DNA from: Bacteroidales bacterium UBA4788
GTDB lineage: Bacteria > Bacteroidota > Bacteroidia > Bacteroidales > VadinHA17
NCBI GenBank assembly: GCA_002402965.1
Contig: DHGW01000070.1
Span: 8,782-72,781, forward strand
Length of the DNA stretch: 64,000 bases
Direction of reading: 5' to 3'
Shown piece by piece: positions 1 to 8,229 of the stretch. The translations under genes and the position numbers were made by a program. The notes under the pieces were generated by a model. It saw only the letters and a list, made by a program, of their open reading frames with translations, was not told where the DNA came from and did no database searches. Each line of letters begins with the position of its first letter. Position 1 is the first letter of the stretch.

Positions 1-1
1 G

Positions 2-334
2 CGGAAGTCGCGTTACACAGACCGCAGCGGCGCGTGGAAGGCTGCTGAATCACCGGCAAGGGGATGCTTCAGGATGTGGACCTCGGCAGTCATAACGGCT
101 GACGGTGACGTGGTGCCGTGCTGTTTCGACAAGAACGCACGGCATGTGATGGGAAACCTTGGGGATATGACTTTCAGCGAGATATGGAGCGGCGAAAAGT
201 ATATCTCATTCAGGGATAAGGTGATGAAGAGCCGGCGCCTGGTCGACATCTGCAGTGAATGCCCACAGGGCAGGAGGCTGTTATTCAAGGGCTTAGCATC
301 ATCTGGCGACGCATCCCGCAGGGCGGCTCTCTGA
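2..334 (+). CDS. Radical SAM/SPASM protein, C-terminal part (5' end outside window)
   Basis: The reading frame is open from base 2, so the gene begins upstream of the window and only about 110 C-terminal residues are seen. They form a SPASM domain: a lone Cys in C-F-R-M-W, the segment D-G-D-V-V-P-C-C-F-D, then G-N, an E-I-W motif, and a closing C-x2-C-P. In this family these cysteines bind an auxiliary iron-sulfur cluster; the radical SAM core with CxxxCxxC would lie in the missing part. The substrate cannot be inferred. An internal ATG at 74 exists, but the first cluster cysteine lies before it, so it is not the start. Confidence 0.85.
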   Translation, partial: RKSRYTDRSGAWKAAESPARGCFRMWTSAVITADGDVVPCCFDKNARHVMGNLGDMTFSEIWSGEKYISFRDKVMKSRRLVDICSECPQGRRLLFKGLASSGDASRRAAL

Positions 335-354
335 TATTCAGAAGCTGACAGATA

Positions 355-387
355 TCTGCCACCGCTTATCCCTGGCAGATTTTTTTA
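355..387 (+). terminator. Intrinsic terminator after the radical SAM gene
   Basis: A 7-bp stem TCTGCCA/TGGCAGA with an 11-base loop is followed by a run of T. It lies 21 bases past the stop codon of the SPASM gene and upstream of the predicted promoter of the next gene. Confidence 0.75.
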
Positions 388-402
388 CTGCCGCCAAAAT
401 GC

Positions 403-435
403 TTTTTGTCAGGTTGCCATCATTTGCTAACTTTA
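403..435 (+). promoter_or_regulatory. Predicted Bacteroidota promoter for the penicillin acylase gene
   Basis: TTTTTG at 403-408 is separated by 19 bases from TAACTTTA at 428-435, one base off the TAnnTTTG -7 consensus. It lies just after the upstream terminator and about 22 bases before the ATG at 458. Confidence 0.5.
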
Positions 436-457
436 TTCAATCCAAAACAATACTTAC

Positions 458-2848
458 ATGAAGATTCTGAAAGTCATCCTGAAAGTTCTTGCTGTGATCA
501 TTGCCCTCGTCCTGCTGGCAGGGCTGATAATTGTTCCGGCCCTCCGCAAATCGGGCCTTCCCGAGCTTGACGGCGAGAAGAGTATAGCAGGCCTCACGGC
601 CGAGGTAAAGGTCATCCGCGATGAGCGGGGTGTACCGCATATCTATGCATCGAATGAGCAAGACCTCTATTTCATGACGGGCTACATCACAGCCCAGGAG
701 AGGCTCTGGCAGATGGATATGGTCAGGCATGCAACCCAGGGCAGGCTCTCCGAGCTGTTCAAGCGGGACATGTTCGCGACGGACTATTTCCTGAGAGCAC
801 TTGGCATGACGGCAAAGTCTCAAATGATCCTTGAGAAGGAGGACCCCGCAATACTGGCAACCCTTCAGGCATACGCTGACGGGGTCAATGCCTGGATCGC
901 CCGGTGCGGCAACAAGCTTCCCCCTGAGTTCAGGATCCTGGGCTACAAACCCGAGCCGTGGACAATGATCGACATCACGAACATTGTCGGCTTCATCGGC
1001 TGGGACCTGGCATCATCAAATCTCTCGAACGAGATCAATAACTATAAGCTGGGCAGGAAGCTGGGTCCGGAGAAGGCCTCTGAGCTGATAGCAGACTGGA
1101 ACCTCGTTGACGAGGTGGTTTTTCCGGAGTTCAAACTGGATGAGAAACTCATTGACAGTGCGATGGCAGCTATCGGCTCGATGGAGGAGCTCGAAAAACT
1201 GGGCATTGTCACCCTGTCGGGAAGCAATAACTGGGCCGTTTCGGGCACCAGGAGCGAGACAGGCAAACCCATCCTGTCAAATGATATGCACCTCGGTTTC
1301 AACGTGCCGGGTTACTGGATGCAGATGCACCAGGTGATCCCCGGAAAACTCAATGTCACCGGTGTGCTCTTCCCCGGCGAGCCATTCATCATCGCAGGTC
1401 ATAATGACATGATCGCGTGGGGGATGACAAACCTGAGCGTGGACGATATAGACCTTTTCGTCGAAACCGTTGATTCAACGGGTGACAATTACATGTATAA
1501 CGGAGAATGGCTGCCGTTCAGGGAGGAGGAGCATCAGTTGAAGATGGGAGATGATTCATCTCAGACGCGTATCATTAAGTATACACACCACGGTCCTGTA
1601 ATCTCAGGAATGCAGGGCATTGATGATGCAGTGCTTACGATGCGCTGGACCGGTTATGACTACAGTGACGAGATAAAGGCGGTCTACCTGCTCAACAGGG
1701 CAGGGAACTGGGATGAGTTCCGTACAGCGCTCAGCCATTTCAGATCGATAAGCCAGAACTTTGCATATGCCGATGTTGAAGGCAATATCGGGCTCAACAC
1801 CGGCGGCGGAATTCCCGTGAGAAAGGGAACTGGCCTTCTTCCACGCAAGGGTGACACCGGTGAGTATGAATGGAAGGGCTATGTTCCCTTTGAGCTTCTG
1901 CCTTCTTCATTCAATCCTGAAAACGGATTCATTTCCTCGGCCAATCAGAGGACGGTGGGTGAAGAGTATCCGTTCTTCATCAGCGGTGAGTTTTCAATGC
2001 CCTACCGCATCATGCGTATCAGGGAGATGGCTGCAGAGAAGCAGATACTGGGCATTGACGACTTCAAACGTATGATTACCGATAACCATTCTGCCTATGC
2101 TGCAATGCTCACGCCTGTTCTCCTGAAAGGAGCGGAAGCGATCAGTGACCCGGATGAGACGGAAAAGGCTGCCATTGAGGAACTGAAGGGGTGGAATTAT
2201 GCCATGGATGCCTCGCTTGTAGCTCCGTCGCTGTTCGAGTTCATCAGGATTGAACTTGCCCGCCACATAATGTCAGATGAGCTTGATGAGCTCTATGGTG
2301 CCCCGTTGGGCAGGCAGCACGACTTCTACATTTACAGGATGGTCAATGAAGGTCCGGACGGGTGGATTGACAATACCGATACCCCGGAGAAGGAGACGAT
2401 GGAGATGATCATCGCCCGGAGCATCAGGTCAGCTGTTGATACGCTCACAGCCAGGTATGGTGAATACGGTGACAGCTGGCAGTGGGGCAGGCTGCACACT
2501 TTCGCGCTGGAGCACCCGATGGGAGGAGTAAAGATCCTGGACAGGCTTCTGCGCCTGAACTCGAAGACCTACGGTGTCGGAGGAAGCTATCATACGGTTG
2601 AACCTTACGCCTACAGGGAGAATTTCGGAGCGTATCACGGCGCTTCCGAGAGGCATATCTTCAACACAGCCGACTGGGACAAATCACTCACGGTCATTCC
2701 CACCGGCACTTCTGGCATTCCGGGAAGTCCGTTCTACCTGTCTCAGACGGAGACCTATGTAAACAATGGTTTCTACAGTGAGCCATTCTCTGACGAAGCA
2801 GTGACGGCAGCAAAAAAATACGAGATGATATTCAAGCCCGCCAGATAG
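458..2848 (+). CDS. Penicillin acylase family protein (Ntn hydrolase, peptidase S45)
   Basis: 796 residues. An N-terminal hydrophobic segment (about 5-28) suggests export or a membrane anchor. The early segment R-D-E-R-G-V-P-H-I-Y-A (about 54-64) and A-Q-E-R-L-W-Q-M-D (79-87) are typical of the alpha chain. The autoprocessing site is G-S-N-N-W-A-V-S-G, so Ser256 should become the N-terminal catalytic nucleophile of the beta chain. Length fits the family. Members hydrolyse amide bonds of acylated small molecules such as beta-lactams or acyl-homoserine lactones; the true substrate here is unknown. The gene is alone on its strand, with a predicted promoter upstream and a terminator shared with frr. 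Confidence 0.93.
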   Translation: MKILKVILKVLAVIIALVLLAGLIIVPALRKSGLPELDGEKSIAGLTAEVKVIRDERGVPHIYASNEQDLYFMTGYITAQERLWQMDMVRHATQGRLSELFKRDMFATDYFLRALGMTAKSQMILEKEDPAILATLQAYADGVNAWIARCGNKLPPEFRILGYKPEPWTMIDITNIVGFIGWDLASSNLSNEINNYKLGRKLGPEKASELIADWNLVDEVVFPEFKLDEKLIDSAMAAIGSMEELEKLGIVTLSGSNNWAVSGTRSETGKPILSNDMHLGFNVPGYWMQMHQVIPGKLNVTGVLFPGEPFIIAGHNDMIAWGMTNLSVDDIDLFVETVDSTGDNYMYNGEWLPFREEEHQLKMGDDSSQTRIIKYTHHGPVISGMQGIDDAVLTMRWTGYDYSDEIKAVYLLNRAGNWDEFRTALSHFRSISQNFAYADVEGNIGLNTGGGIPVRKGTGLLPRKGDTGEYEWKGYVPFELLPSSFNPENGFISSANQRTVGEEYPFFISGEFSMPYRIMRIREMAAEKQILGIDDFKRMITDNHSAYAAMLTPVLLKGAEAISDPDETEKAAIEELKGWNYAMDASLVAPSLFEFIRIELARHIMSDELDELYGAPLGRQHDFYIYRMVNEGPDGWIDNTDTPEKETMEMIIARSIRSAVDTLTARYGEYGDSWQWGRLHTFALEHPMGGVKILDRLLRLNSKTYGVGGSYHTVEPYAYRENFGAYHGASERHIFNTADWDKSLTVIPTGTSGIPGSPFYLSQTETYVNNGFYSEPFSDEAVTAAKKYEMIFKPAR

Positions 2849-2870
2849 CGGGCATGGTTTGACAGAAACG

Positions 2871-2897
2871 AAAAAAGGGGCCATTCAGCCCCTTTTT
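2871..2897. terminator. Bidirectional intrinsic terminator between penicillin acylase and frr
   Basis: AAAAAGGGGC, a short loop and GCCCCTTTTT form a perfect hairpin with an A run on one side and a T run on the other, so it can end transcription from both convergent genes. It abuts the frr stop codon. Confidence 0.9.
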
Positions 2898-3461
2898 CTA
2901 TACGGTTAATATTTCCTTTTCCTTGGCTTCCAAGATCTTATCGACGCGGGTAATATGCTTGTCGGTCATCTCCTGGATAATCTTTTCACCAGTCTTCTCC
3001 TCATCCTCGGGAAGACCCTCCTTGAGCAGAGTCTTAAGTTCATCGAGGAACCACTTACGGCCGGTACGGATGCTGACCTTGGCGGTCTCGCCCTCCTGCT
3101 TCACCTGTTTCACCAGCTGGTGCCGTCTCTCCTCGGTGAGAGGCGGTACATTGATGCGGATGACCTCACCGTTGTTCATGGGCGTCATGCCTATGTTGGC
3201 AGCAAGGATGGCTTTCTCGATGATGCCCAGCATGTTTTTTTCCCACGGCTGAATGAGAATGCTCTTTGCATCAGGTGTGTTGATGTTTGATACCTGTGCC
3301 AATGGAGTCATGGTACCATAATAGTCTACCGATATGCCATCAAGCAGCAGCGGGTTGGCGCGGCCTGCACGAAGATGGGAGAGCTCATACTCAAGGTGTT
3401 TGATGGCTTTTTCCATCTTCTCCTCGGCTTCATCCCTGATCAGTTCCAGTTCTTCACTCAT
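2898..3461 (-). CDS. frr: Ribosome recycling factor
   Basis: 187 residues, normal length for RRF. It splits post-termination ribosomes together with EF-G. The characteristic core L-R-A-G-R-A-N-P is present, followed by Y-Y-G-T-M-T-P-L-A-Q-V and the basic helical ending. I chose the ATG at 3461 (M-S-E-E-L-E) because the open frame upstream adds residues not found in the family. It lies 44 bases downstream of pyrH in the same direction, the usual pyrH-frr pairing. Confidence 0.97.
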   Translation of the reverse strand: MSEELELIRDEAEEKMEKAIKHLEYELSHLRAGRANPLLLDGISVDYYGTMTPLAQVSNINTPDAKSILIQPWEKNMLGIIEKAILAANIGMTPMNNGEVIRINVPPLTEERRHQLVKQVKQEGETAKVSIRTGRKWFLDELKTLLKEGLPEDEEKTGEKIIQEMTDKHITRVDKILEAKEKEILTV

Positions 3462-3505
3462 AAGCTTGTCTTTATTCTGATGATGGCAAATGTAAAAAAT
3501 TCTTT

Positions 3506-4213
3506 TCAGAGAGTTATAAGTGTACCGCACTTGCTTCCCTCAACCACAGCCATCAGGTTGCCTTCCCTGTTCATGTCAAAGACTATCAGTGGCATACCGT
3601 TCTCACTGCACATGGCGAAGGCGGTCTGGTCCATCACTCTGAGCTGCTTTTCGATGGCCTTGCTGAAAGTGAGGGTTTCAAATTTCACTGCTGAAGGATC
3701 CTTTTCCGGGTCGGCATTATAGACACCGTCAACGCGTGTTCCCTTTAGCAATACGTCGCAGTTAAGTTCCACCGCCCGCAGTGCGGCAGCCGTGTCAGTG
3801 GTGAAGAAGGGATTTCCCGTTCCTCCTGCGAGGATGGATACACACCCGCAGTCGAGTGCTGCGGAGGCCTTGTCACGACTGTAGAGCTCTCCCACCGGCT
3901 CCATGCGGATTGCTGTGAATACCTTTGCATTACATCCTGCCCTTACGAGGAAACTCTCAAGTGCCAGGCTGTTGATCACGGTGGCAAGCATGCCCATCTG
4001 GTCACCCTTGACCCGGTCATAGCCTTCACCGGCGCTTCCCAGGCCGCGGAATATGTTTCCACCACCGATTACTACAGCCACCTGGCATCCCGAATTGACA
4101 ATATCCGTTATCTGCCGGGCATAGCTTGTCAGCACTGCAGTATCAAGGCCGGTACCGTCCGGTCCGCCGGCGGACTCGCCGCTGAGTTTTAGCAGTATTC
4201 TTTTATACTTCAT
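3506..4213 (-). CDS. pyrH: UMP kinase
   Basis: 235 residues of the amino acid kinase fold. It phosphorylates UMP to UDP for pyrimidine nucleotide synthesis. The start M-K-Y-K-R-I-L-L-K-L-S-G-E-S and the nucleotide-binding G-G-G-N-I-F-R-G are diagnostic. The frame is open 40 codons further upstream, but the ATG at 4213 gives the family's usual N-terminus and is preceded by a purine-rich AGAGGATG. It pairs with frr downstream. A hairpin separates it from the DUF2892 gene. Confidence 0.96.
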   Translation of the reverse strand: MKYKRILLKLSGESAGGPDGTGLDTAVLTSYARQITDIVNSGCQVAVVIGGGNIFRGLGSAGEGYDRVKGDQMGMLATVINSLALESFLVRAGCNAKVFTAIRMEPVGELYSRDKASAALDCGCVSILAGGTGNPFFTTDTAAALRAVELNCDVLLKGTRVDGVYNADPEKDPSAVKFETLTFSKAIEKQLRVMDQTAFAMCSENGMPLIVFDMNREGNLMAVVEGSKCGTLITL

Positions 4214-4289
4214 TACAACATCCTCTTTTAATGATTGTAACGAAATTAGCAAAAAATGTGCCCGGACAATCATCCGGTACGGGAAAATG

Positions 4290-4319
4290 CAGCGACGCCC
4301 CTTAACGGGAGCGCCGCTG
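4290..4319 (-). terminator. Strong hairpin between the DUF2892 gene and pyrH
   Basis: CAGCGACGCCCC at 4290-4301 and GGGAGCGCCGCTG at 4307-4319 form a long, slightly imperfect stem with a 5-base loop. On the minus strand it is followed only by CATTTT, so it is either a weak terminator of the DUF2892 transcript or an mRNA-processing structure ahead of pyrH. Confidence 0.5.
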
Positions 4320-4345
4320 TAAGCCTCTAACAAGACGGAGCCTGT

Positions 4346-4549
4346 TTATACCTTTTTATCCAGGGTGTCTGTCCTGAAGATGTACCAGATGGGACAGGTC
4401 CGTGTCAATGCTGTGAGAACCAGGATGATGGCTAGGATAATAAAGATCAGCCCGAGAAACTTTCCTACGCCAATAAAATAGAGAATAACCAGGATTGCTG
4501 CCAGTACCAGCCTGACAATCATGTCTGTTTTACCGATGTTCTTTTTCAT
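4346..4549 (-). CDS. Small DUF2892-family membrane protein
   Basis: 67 residues with two hydrophobic segments (about 10-28 and 31-48) and the family's ending around T-R-T-C-P-I-W-Y-I-F. The N-terminus M-K-K-N-I-G-K-T-D is typical of DUF2892 (YgaP-like membrane domain). Function unknown; some members sit beside sulfur-transferase domains, but none is seen here. It lies between tsf and pyrH in the same direction, behind the tsf terminator. Confidence 0.8.
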   Translation of the reverse strand: MKKNIGKTDMIVRLVLAAILVILYFIGVGKFLGLIFIILAIILVLTALTRTCPIWYIFRTDTLDKKV

Positions 4550-4630
4550 AGGCCATTGAAGTTTTTAGTGATACAATTTACTAATTAATTATCATACCCG
4601 GATAATAATTGTGACTTTGTCAGCAGGTGA

Positions 4631-4666
4631 GAGAAAAAAGAAACGACGTCCGAGGGGACGTCGTTT
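4631..4666 (-). terminator. Intrinsic terminator after tsf
   Basis: Arms AAACGACGTCC (4641-4651) and GGACGTCGTTT (4656-4666) make a perfect 11-bp stem with a 4-base loop. On the minus strand it is followed by a T-rich CTTTTTTCTC. It ends the rplM-rpsI-rpsB-tsf cluster. Confidence 0.92.
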
Positions 4667-4689
4667 ACGTATATGCGGTCTGTATATTA

Positions 4690-5520
4690 TCAGACGTTAA
4701 GGGTGAAGCGGACAAAACCCGTTGCCTTAAGGGCCTTGTTATGACTCTCAAGGTACTGCCTGATGCTGAGCTTGCTGTCCTTGATGAATTCCTGGTTCAT
4801 CAGGGTGCTCTCCTTGAAGAACTTGTTGAGTTTACCCTGGGCAATTTTCTCAAGCATCTCTTCGGGCTTGCCTTCGCGACGTGCCTGGTCCCGTGCAATG
4901 TCCATCTCCTGTGCAAGTATCTTTTCAGGAACATCGTCCTTGTCAACTGACACGGGGTTCATGGCAGCAACCTGCATGGCCACATCCTTGAAGACCTGCT
5001 GATCAACACCTGCCATGCTGAAGCCTACCAACGTGGCAAGCTTGTTTCCTGCATGTATATAGGCCTGAACGGCAGGAGCACTGATGGAGCTGAAAAATGA
5101 GAGCTCAAATTTCTCACCGGTGATACCGCTCTTCTCGAGAACAAGTTCTGCTGCCTTTTTACCGTCAACCAAAACATTCTTAAGTCCTTCGAGGTCAGCC
5201 GGACCTGATTTCAGGGCTGCATCAAGTATATTGTTTCCGAGTGCAATGAAGTCGGCATTCTTTGCAACGAAATCGGTCTCGCAGTTGAGTGCTATCATCA
5301 TCCCGGTCTTACCGTCAGCGGTTGTTTTTGCAAGCACAACACCCTCACTGGCTTCGCGGTCAGCGCGCTTGTTAGCGATAGCCTGACCTCTCTTGCGGAT
5401 CAGTTCCTGTGCCTTTTCAAAATCTCCGTTTGCTTCTTCAAGGGCTTTTTTGCAATCCATCATGCCGGCGCCTGTCATCCTTCTGAGTTTGGCGACATCG
5501 GCAGCGCTTATATTTGACAT
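4690..5520 (-). CDS. tsf: Translation elongation factor Ts
   Basis: 276 residues. It is the guanine nucleotide exchange factor for EF-Tu. The N-terminal UBA-like domain carries V-A-K-L-R-R-M-T-G-A-G-M-M-D-C-K-K-A-L, and T-D-F-V-A-K-N is the conserved core contact with EF-Tu. It lies 31 bases after rpsB, as is nearly universal, and is followed by a strong terminator. Confidence 0.98.
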   Translation of the reverse strand: MSNISAADVAKLRRMTGAGMMDCKKALEEANGDFEKAQELIRKRGQAIANKRADREASEGVVLAKTTADGKTGMMIALNCETDFVAKNADFIALGNNILDAALKSGPADLEGLKNVLVDGKKAAELVLEKSGITGEKFELSFFSSISAPAVQAYIHAGNKLATLVGFSMAGVDQQVFKDVAMQVAAMNPVSVDKDDVPEKILAQEMDIARDQARREGKPEEMLEKIAQGKLNKFFKESTLMNQEFIKDSKLSIRQYLESHNKALKATGFVRFTLNV

Positions 5521-5551
5521 AGTATTAAATCTGTTTAATGGTTGTTCTTAA

Positions 5552-6424
5552 TTATTCTTCCTCTTCGGTTGTCTCTTCGCCAGCCGCTTCAGCTTTTTCA
5601 GCCACTTCCTCAACTGCGTCATCAGCCTTAATTACAGGCTGTTCCTCTTCGTAGTCGACAGCTCTGAATTTGCCCTTGCGTCCGCCTTCCGGGGCTGATT
5701 CCCTTTCAGCCTGGGCGCTGTCCTTGTCCTTCTCTGCCTTACGCTCATTGAGTCCTTCAGCGATGGCCTCACACATGATGTTAATCACTAGTGATATAGA
5801 CTTGGCGGCGTCATCATTGGCTGGTATTACGAAGTCGATATCCGAGGGATCCGAATTGGTATCAACCATTGCAAACACAGGTATACCGAGTCTTTTTGCC
5901 TCATGAACGGCAATTTTTTCCTTGGCCACATCAACCACGAACAGCGCTGAGGGCTGGCGGGTCATGTCGGCTATTGAACCGAGGTTCTTTTCAAGTTTGG
6001 CTCTCTGGCGGGTGATCTGCAGCTTTTCCCTCTTTGAGAGGTTGTCAAAGGTGCCGTCGGTTGCCATTTTGTCTATTGAGCTCATTTTCTTGACCGCCTT
6101 GCGGATGGTGGGGAAGTTGGTGAGCATTCCGCCCGGCCATCTCTCGGTCACATATGGCATATTGACCGCTCCTACCTTTTCTGCAACGATGTCTTTTGCC
6201 TGCTTCTTGGTTGCTACGAAGAGCACCTTGCGGCCTGATTTGGCTATCTGCCTCATGGCTGAAGCAGCCTCATCTATTTTGACAGTGGTTTTTTCAAGGT
6301 CAATGATATGAATGCCGTTGCGCTCCATGAAAATGTAGGGAGCCATGGCCGGGTTCCATTTTCTCTTAAGGTGCCCGAAGTGTACACCGGCATCAAGTAA
6401 TTCTTTGAAATTGGTTCTTGACAT
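5552..6424 (-). CDS. rpsB: 30S ribosomal protein S2
   Basis: 290 residues. The family start (L-L-D-A-G-V-H-F-G-H-L-K-R-K-W-N-P) is clear, followed by F-V-A-T-K-K-Q-A and E-R-W-P-G-G-M-L-T-N. The canonical domain ends near residue 225. The remaining 65 or so residues form a charged extension ending in a Glu-rich tail. Such acidic tails occur on S2 in Bacteroidota; their role is not settled. The 115-base gap from rpsI may hold a leader or a second promoter, but I saw no clear consensus box there. Confidence 0.97.
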   Translation of the reverse strand: MSRTNFKELLDAGVHFGHLKRKWNPAMAPYIFMERNGIHIIDLEKTTVKIDEAASAMRQIAKSGRKVLFVATKKQAKDIVAEKVGAVNMPYVTERWPGGMLTNFPTIRKAVKKMSSIDKMATDGTFDNLSKREKLQITRQRAKLEKNLGSIADMTRQPSALFVVDVAKEKIAVHEAKRLGIPVFAMVDTNSDPSDIDFVIPANDDAAKSISLVINIMCEAIAEGLNERKAEKDKDSAQAERESAPEGGRKGKFRAVDYEEEQPVIKADDAVEEVAEKAEAAGEETTEEEE

Positions 6425-6539
6425 TTTGATTGTGTTGTTAAGTTTACGTTCTGTGAAGTCAATTGCAGAGTAGTTCCTCGCGGGAAGTCAATGCAATTTA
6501 GATACTAAACCTGCATCTATAATAATTGCTGTTGAACTC

Positions 6540-6926
6540 CTAACGCTTACTGAATTGGAATCTCTTGCGTGCCTTGGGTTGGCCCGGTTTCTTTCTCTCC
6601 ACTTCGCGGGGATCGCGGGTGGTGAAACCTTCAGCTTTCAGCTTGGGCTTGAACTCCGGATCAATCTTGATCAGAGCCCTGGAAATTCCAAGACGTACCG
6701 CCTCTGCCTGACCTTTCGATCCACCGCCGTCAAGAGTGACTGTGATGTCATATTTGTCGGCAACATTTAGAAGGTTAAGGGGCTGAAGGACAACATACTG
6801 CAGGATCTCATTCGGGAAATACTGCTTGTACTCCCTGTCATTAATCGTGATCTGTCCCTTACCGTCGCTGAGGTATACCCTTGCAACAGCCGCTTTCCTT
6901 CTTCCGATAGCGTTGATAACTTCCAT
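6540..6926 (-). CDS. rpsI: 30S ribosomal protein S9
   Basis: 128 residues, normal length. G-R-R-K-A-A-V-A-R-V near the start and the conserved basic C-terminus ending F-Q-F-S-K-R, which reaches the ribosomal P site, identify it. It is separated from rplM by 5 bases, so the two are co-transcribed and probably translationally linked. Confidence 0.98.
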   Translation of the reverse strand: MEVINAIGRRKAAVARVYLSDGKGQITINDREYKQYFPNEILQYVVLQPLNLLNVADKYDITVTLDGGGSKGQAEAVRLGISRALIKIDPEFKPKLKAEGFTTRDPREVERKKPGQPKARKRFQFSKR

Positions 6927-6931
6927 GTTTC

Positions 6932-7387
6932 TTACTTAATGGTTTTTAAATCGATTAGTTTGGGTTGCTGGGCCTCATGTTTGTGTGCCGGGCCCTCATA
7001 CACGTAAAGGTTCCTGAAGATTTCGCTTCCAAGCCTGTTTTTCGGAAGCATCCCCTTGACGGCATACTCGATAAGCCGTGTCGGATGTTTCTTCATCAGC
7101 TCGTCAGCCTTGACGATCCTCTGGCCTCCGGGATAACCCGTATGCCTGATGTACTCCTTGTCAGTCATCTTTGCTCCCGTCATCGTAATTTTTTCTGCAT
7201 TGATAACAATGACGCTATCACCGCAGTCGACATGAGGTGTGAAGCTTGTCTTGTGCTTCCCCCTCAGCATCAGGGCCACAACAGATGCCAGACGTCCGAG
7301 TGTCTGACCCTCCGCATCTACAAGTACCCACTCTTTCTCAACAGTCGCCTTGTTGGCTGAAACTGTCTTGTAGCTTAAGGTGTTCAC
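6932..7387 (-). CDS. rplM: 50S ribosomal protein L13 (GTG start)
   Basis: 151 residues. The core shows W-V-L-V-D-A-E-G-Q-T-L-G-R-L-A and the motif G-D-S-V-I-V-I-N-A. The start is GTG at 7387; an in-frame TAG lies three codons upstream, so no ATG alternative exists. First gene of the rplM-rpsI pair. Upstream there are a predicted promoter, a perfect inverted repeat overlapping it and a hairpin with a T-run at the predicted mRNA 5' end, suggesting regulation at the transcript start. Confidence 0.97.
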   Translation of the reverse strand: MNTLSYKTVSANKATVEKEWVLVDAEGQTLGRLASVVALMLRGKHKTSFTPHVDCGDSVIVINAEKITMTGAKMTDKEYIRHTGYPGGQRIVKADELMKKHPTRLIEYAVKGMLPKNRLGSEIFRNLYVYEGPAHKHEAQQPKLIDLKTIK

Positions 7388-7420
7388 TTTGTACTAAGGT
7401 TTTGTTAATTAATGATTTTT

Positions 7421-7447
7421 TAAAATAAAAACCCCATTTTTGGGGTC
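7421..7447 (-). promoter_or_regulatory. Terminator-like hairpin at the 5' end of the rplM leader
   Basis: On the minus strand ACCCC, a 6-base loop and GGGGT are followed by TTTTATTTT. No minus-strand gene lies upstream, so it is not the terminator of a preceding gene. It sits right at the predicted transcription start of rplM and would be the first structure in the mRNA. It may protect the 5' end or act in attenuation. Confidence 0.5.
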
Positions 7448-7449
7448 TG

Positions 7450-7480
7450 CAAAAATACAACATATTTTTATTCCGAGCAA
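7450..7480 (-). promoter_or_regulatory. Predicted promoter of the rplM-rpsI cluster
   Basis: On the minus strand TTG (7478-7480) is followed after exactly 20 bases by TATTTTTG (7450-7457), a perfect TAnnTTTG box. The predicted start lies near 7443, about 56 bases before the GTG start. The rest of the gap to guaD, about 7490-7739, shows no gene and no full promoter. Confidence 0.7.
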
Positions 7481-7489
7481 TATGTTGTA
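7456..7489. repeat. Perfect 10-bp inverted repeat across the rplM promoter
   Basis: TACAACATAT (7456-7465) and ATATGTTGTA (7480-7489) are perfect reverse complements separated by 14 bases. The arms touch the -7 box on one side and the -33 box on the other. The layout is that of an operator for a dimeric or tetrameric repressor, though it could also be chance in AT-rich DNA. Confidence 0.55.
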
Positions 7490-7739
7490 CTTTTAATTTC
7501 TTAAAAATCCGCATGTTCAGCAGCCGCCTCCATCAGAGCATTTATTTCATGTGCCTCCTACCGGCCGCGTTTCTGTTAACCATACCCGTGAAGCGCCTGC
7601 CGCCTGCAGGAAGATTCATCTGTCTCTCCGGGCAATTCATGACACGGATAAAAAGGCTTGACGACTATACCTTCCGGTCATATGCCGGAGCAGTTCTTTT
7701 CTTATTTTTACACCCTGTAAATTGTCACTTGCAAAGATT

Positions 7740-8219
7740 ATGAAACTTAGCACTGAGGAGAGGATTTATCTGGATATGGCCATTAAGAAGGCCGAAGAGA
7801 ATATGGCTGACGGCGGCGGTCCGTTCGGCGCGGTCATTGTCAGGGATGGCACCCTTATCGCCTGCGCCGGCAACCGGGTAGTTCCGGGGCATGATCCTAC
7901 AGCTCACGCCGAGGTCATGGCCATCAGGATGGCAGCAGCTGAATCGGGCACTCATGACCTCAGTGACTGCGTCATATTTGCCTCCTGCGAACCTTGCCCC
8001 ATGTGCCTCGGCGCAATCTACTGGGCAGGCATCAGACGGATAGTTTACTCCTCGGACAGGTACCGGGCCGCCGCCGCGGGATTCAATGACAATCATATCT
8101 ATGAGGAGCTGTCACTTGACTGCAACGAGCGGAGCATAGTCATGATCAGAGGCCTGAAGAGGGAGGGTGACAGCGTTTTAAAGAAATGGGAAGAGCTTCC
8201 TGACAAGATACTCTATTAA
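7740..8219 (+). CDS. guaD: Guanine deaminase-like nucleoside deaminase
   Basis: 159 residues of the cytidine deaminase-like fold. The zinc site is complete: H56-A-E58 and P-C86-P-M-C89. G-G-P-F-G-A-V-I-V, the segment following C89 (L-G-A-I-Y-W-A), A-A-G-F-N-D-N-H-I-Y and the C-terminal Tyr closely match Bacillus-type guanine deaminase rather than tRNA adenosine deaminase. It would convert guanine to xanthine in purine catabolism. I chose the ATG at 7740; a longer frame begins at 7722. Ten bases separate it from mpg. Confidence 0.83.
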   Translation: MKLSTEERIYLDMAIKKAEENMADGGGPFGAVIVRDGTLIACAGNRVVPGHDPTAHAEVMAIRMAAAESGTHDLSDCVIFASCEPCPMCLGAIYWAGIRRIVYSSDRYRAAAAGFNDNHIYEELSLDCNERSIVMIRGLKREGDSVLKKWEELPDKILY

Positions 8220-8229
8220 CACTGCAGTG

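Noticed and set aside
7421..7447. Ordinary terminator of a minus-strand gene upstream of rplM
   Set aside because: No minus-strand gene lies upstream for several kilobases, so the hairpin belongs to the rplM leader.
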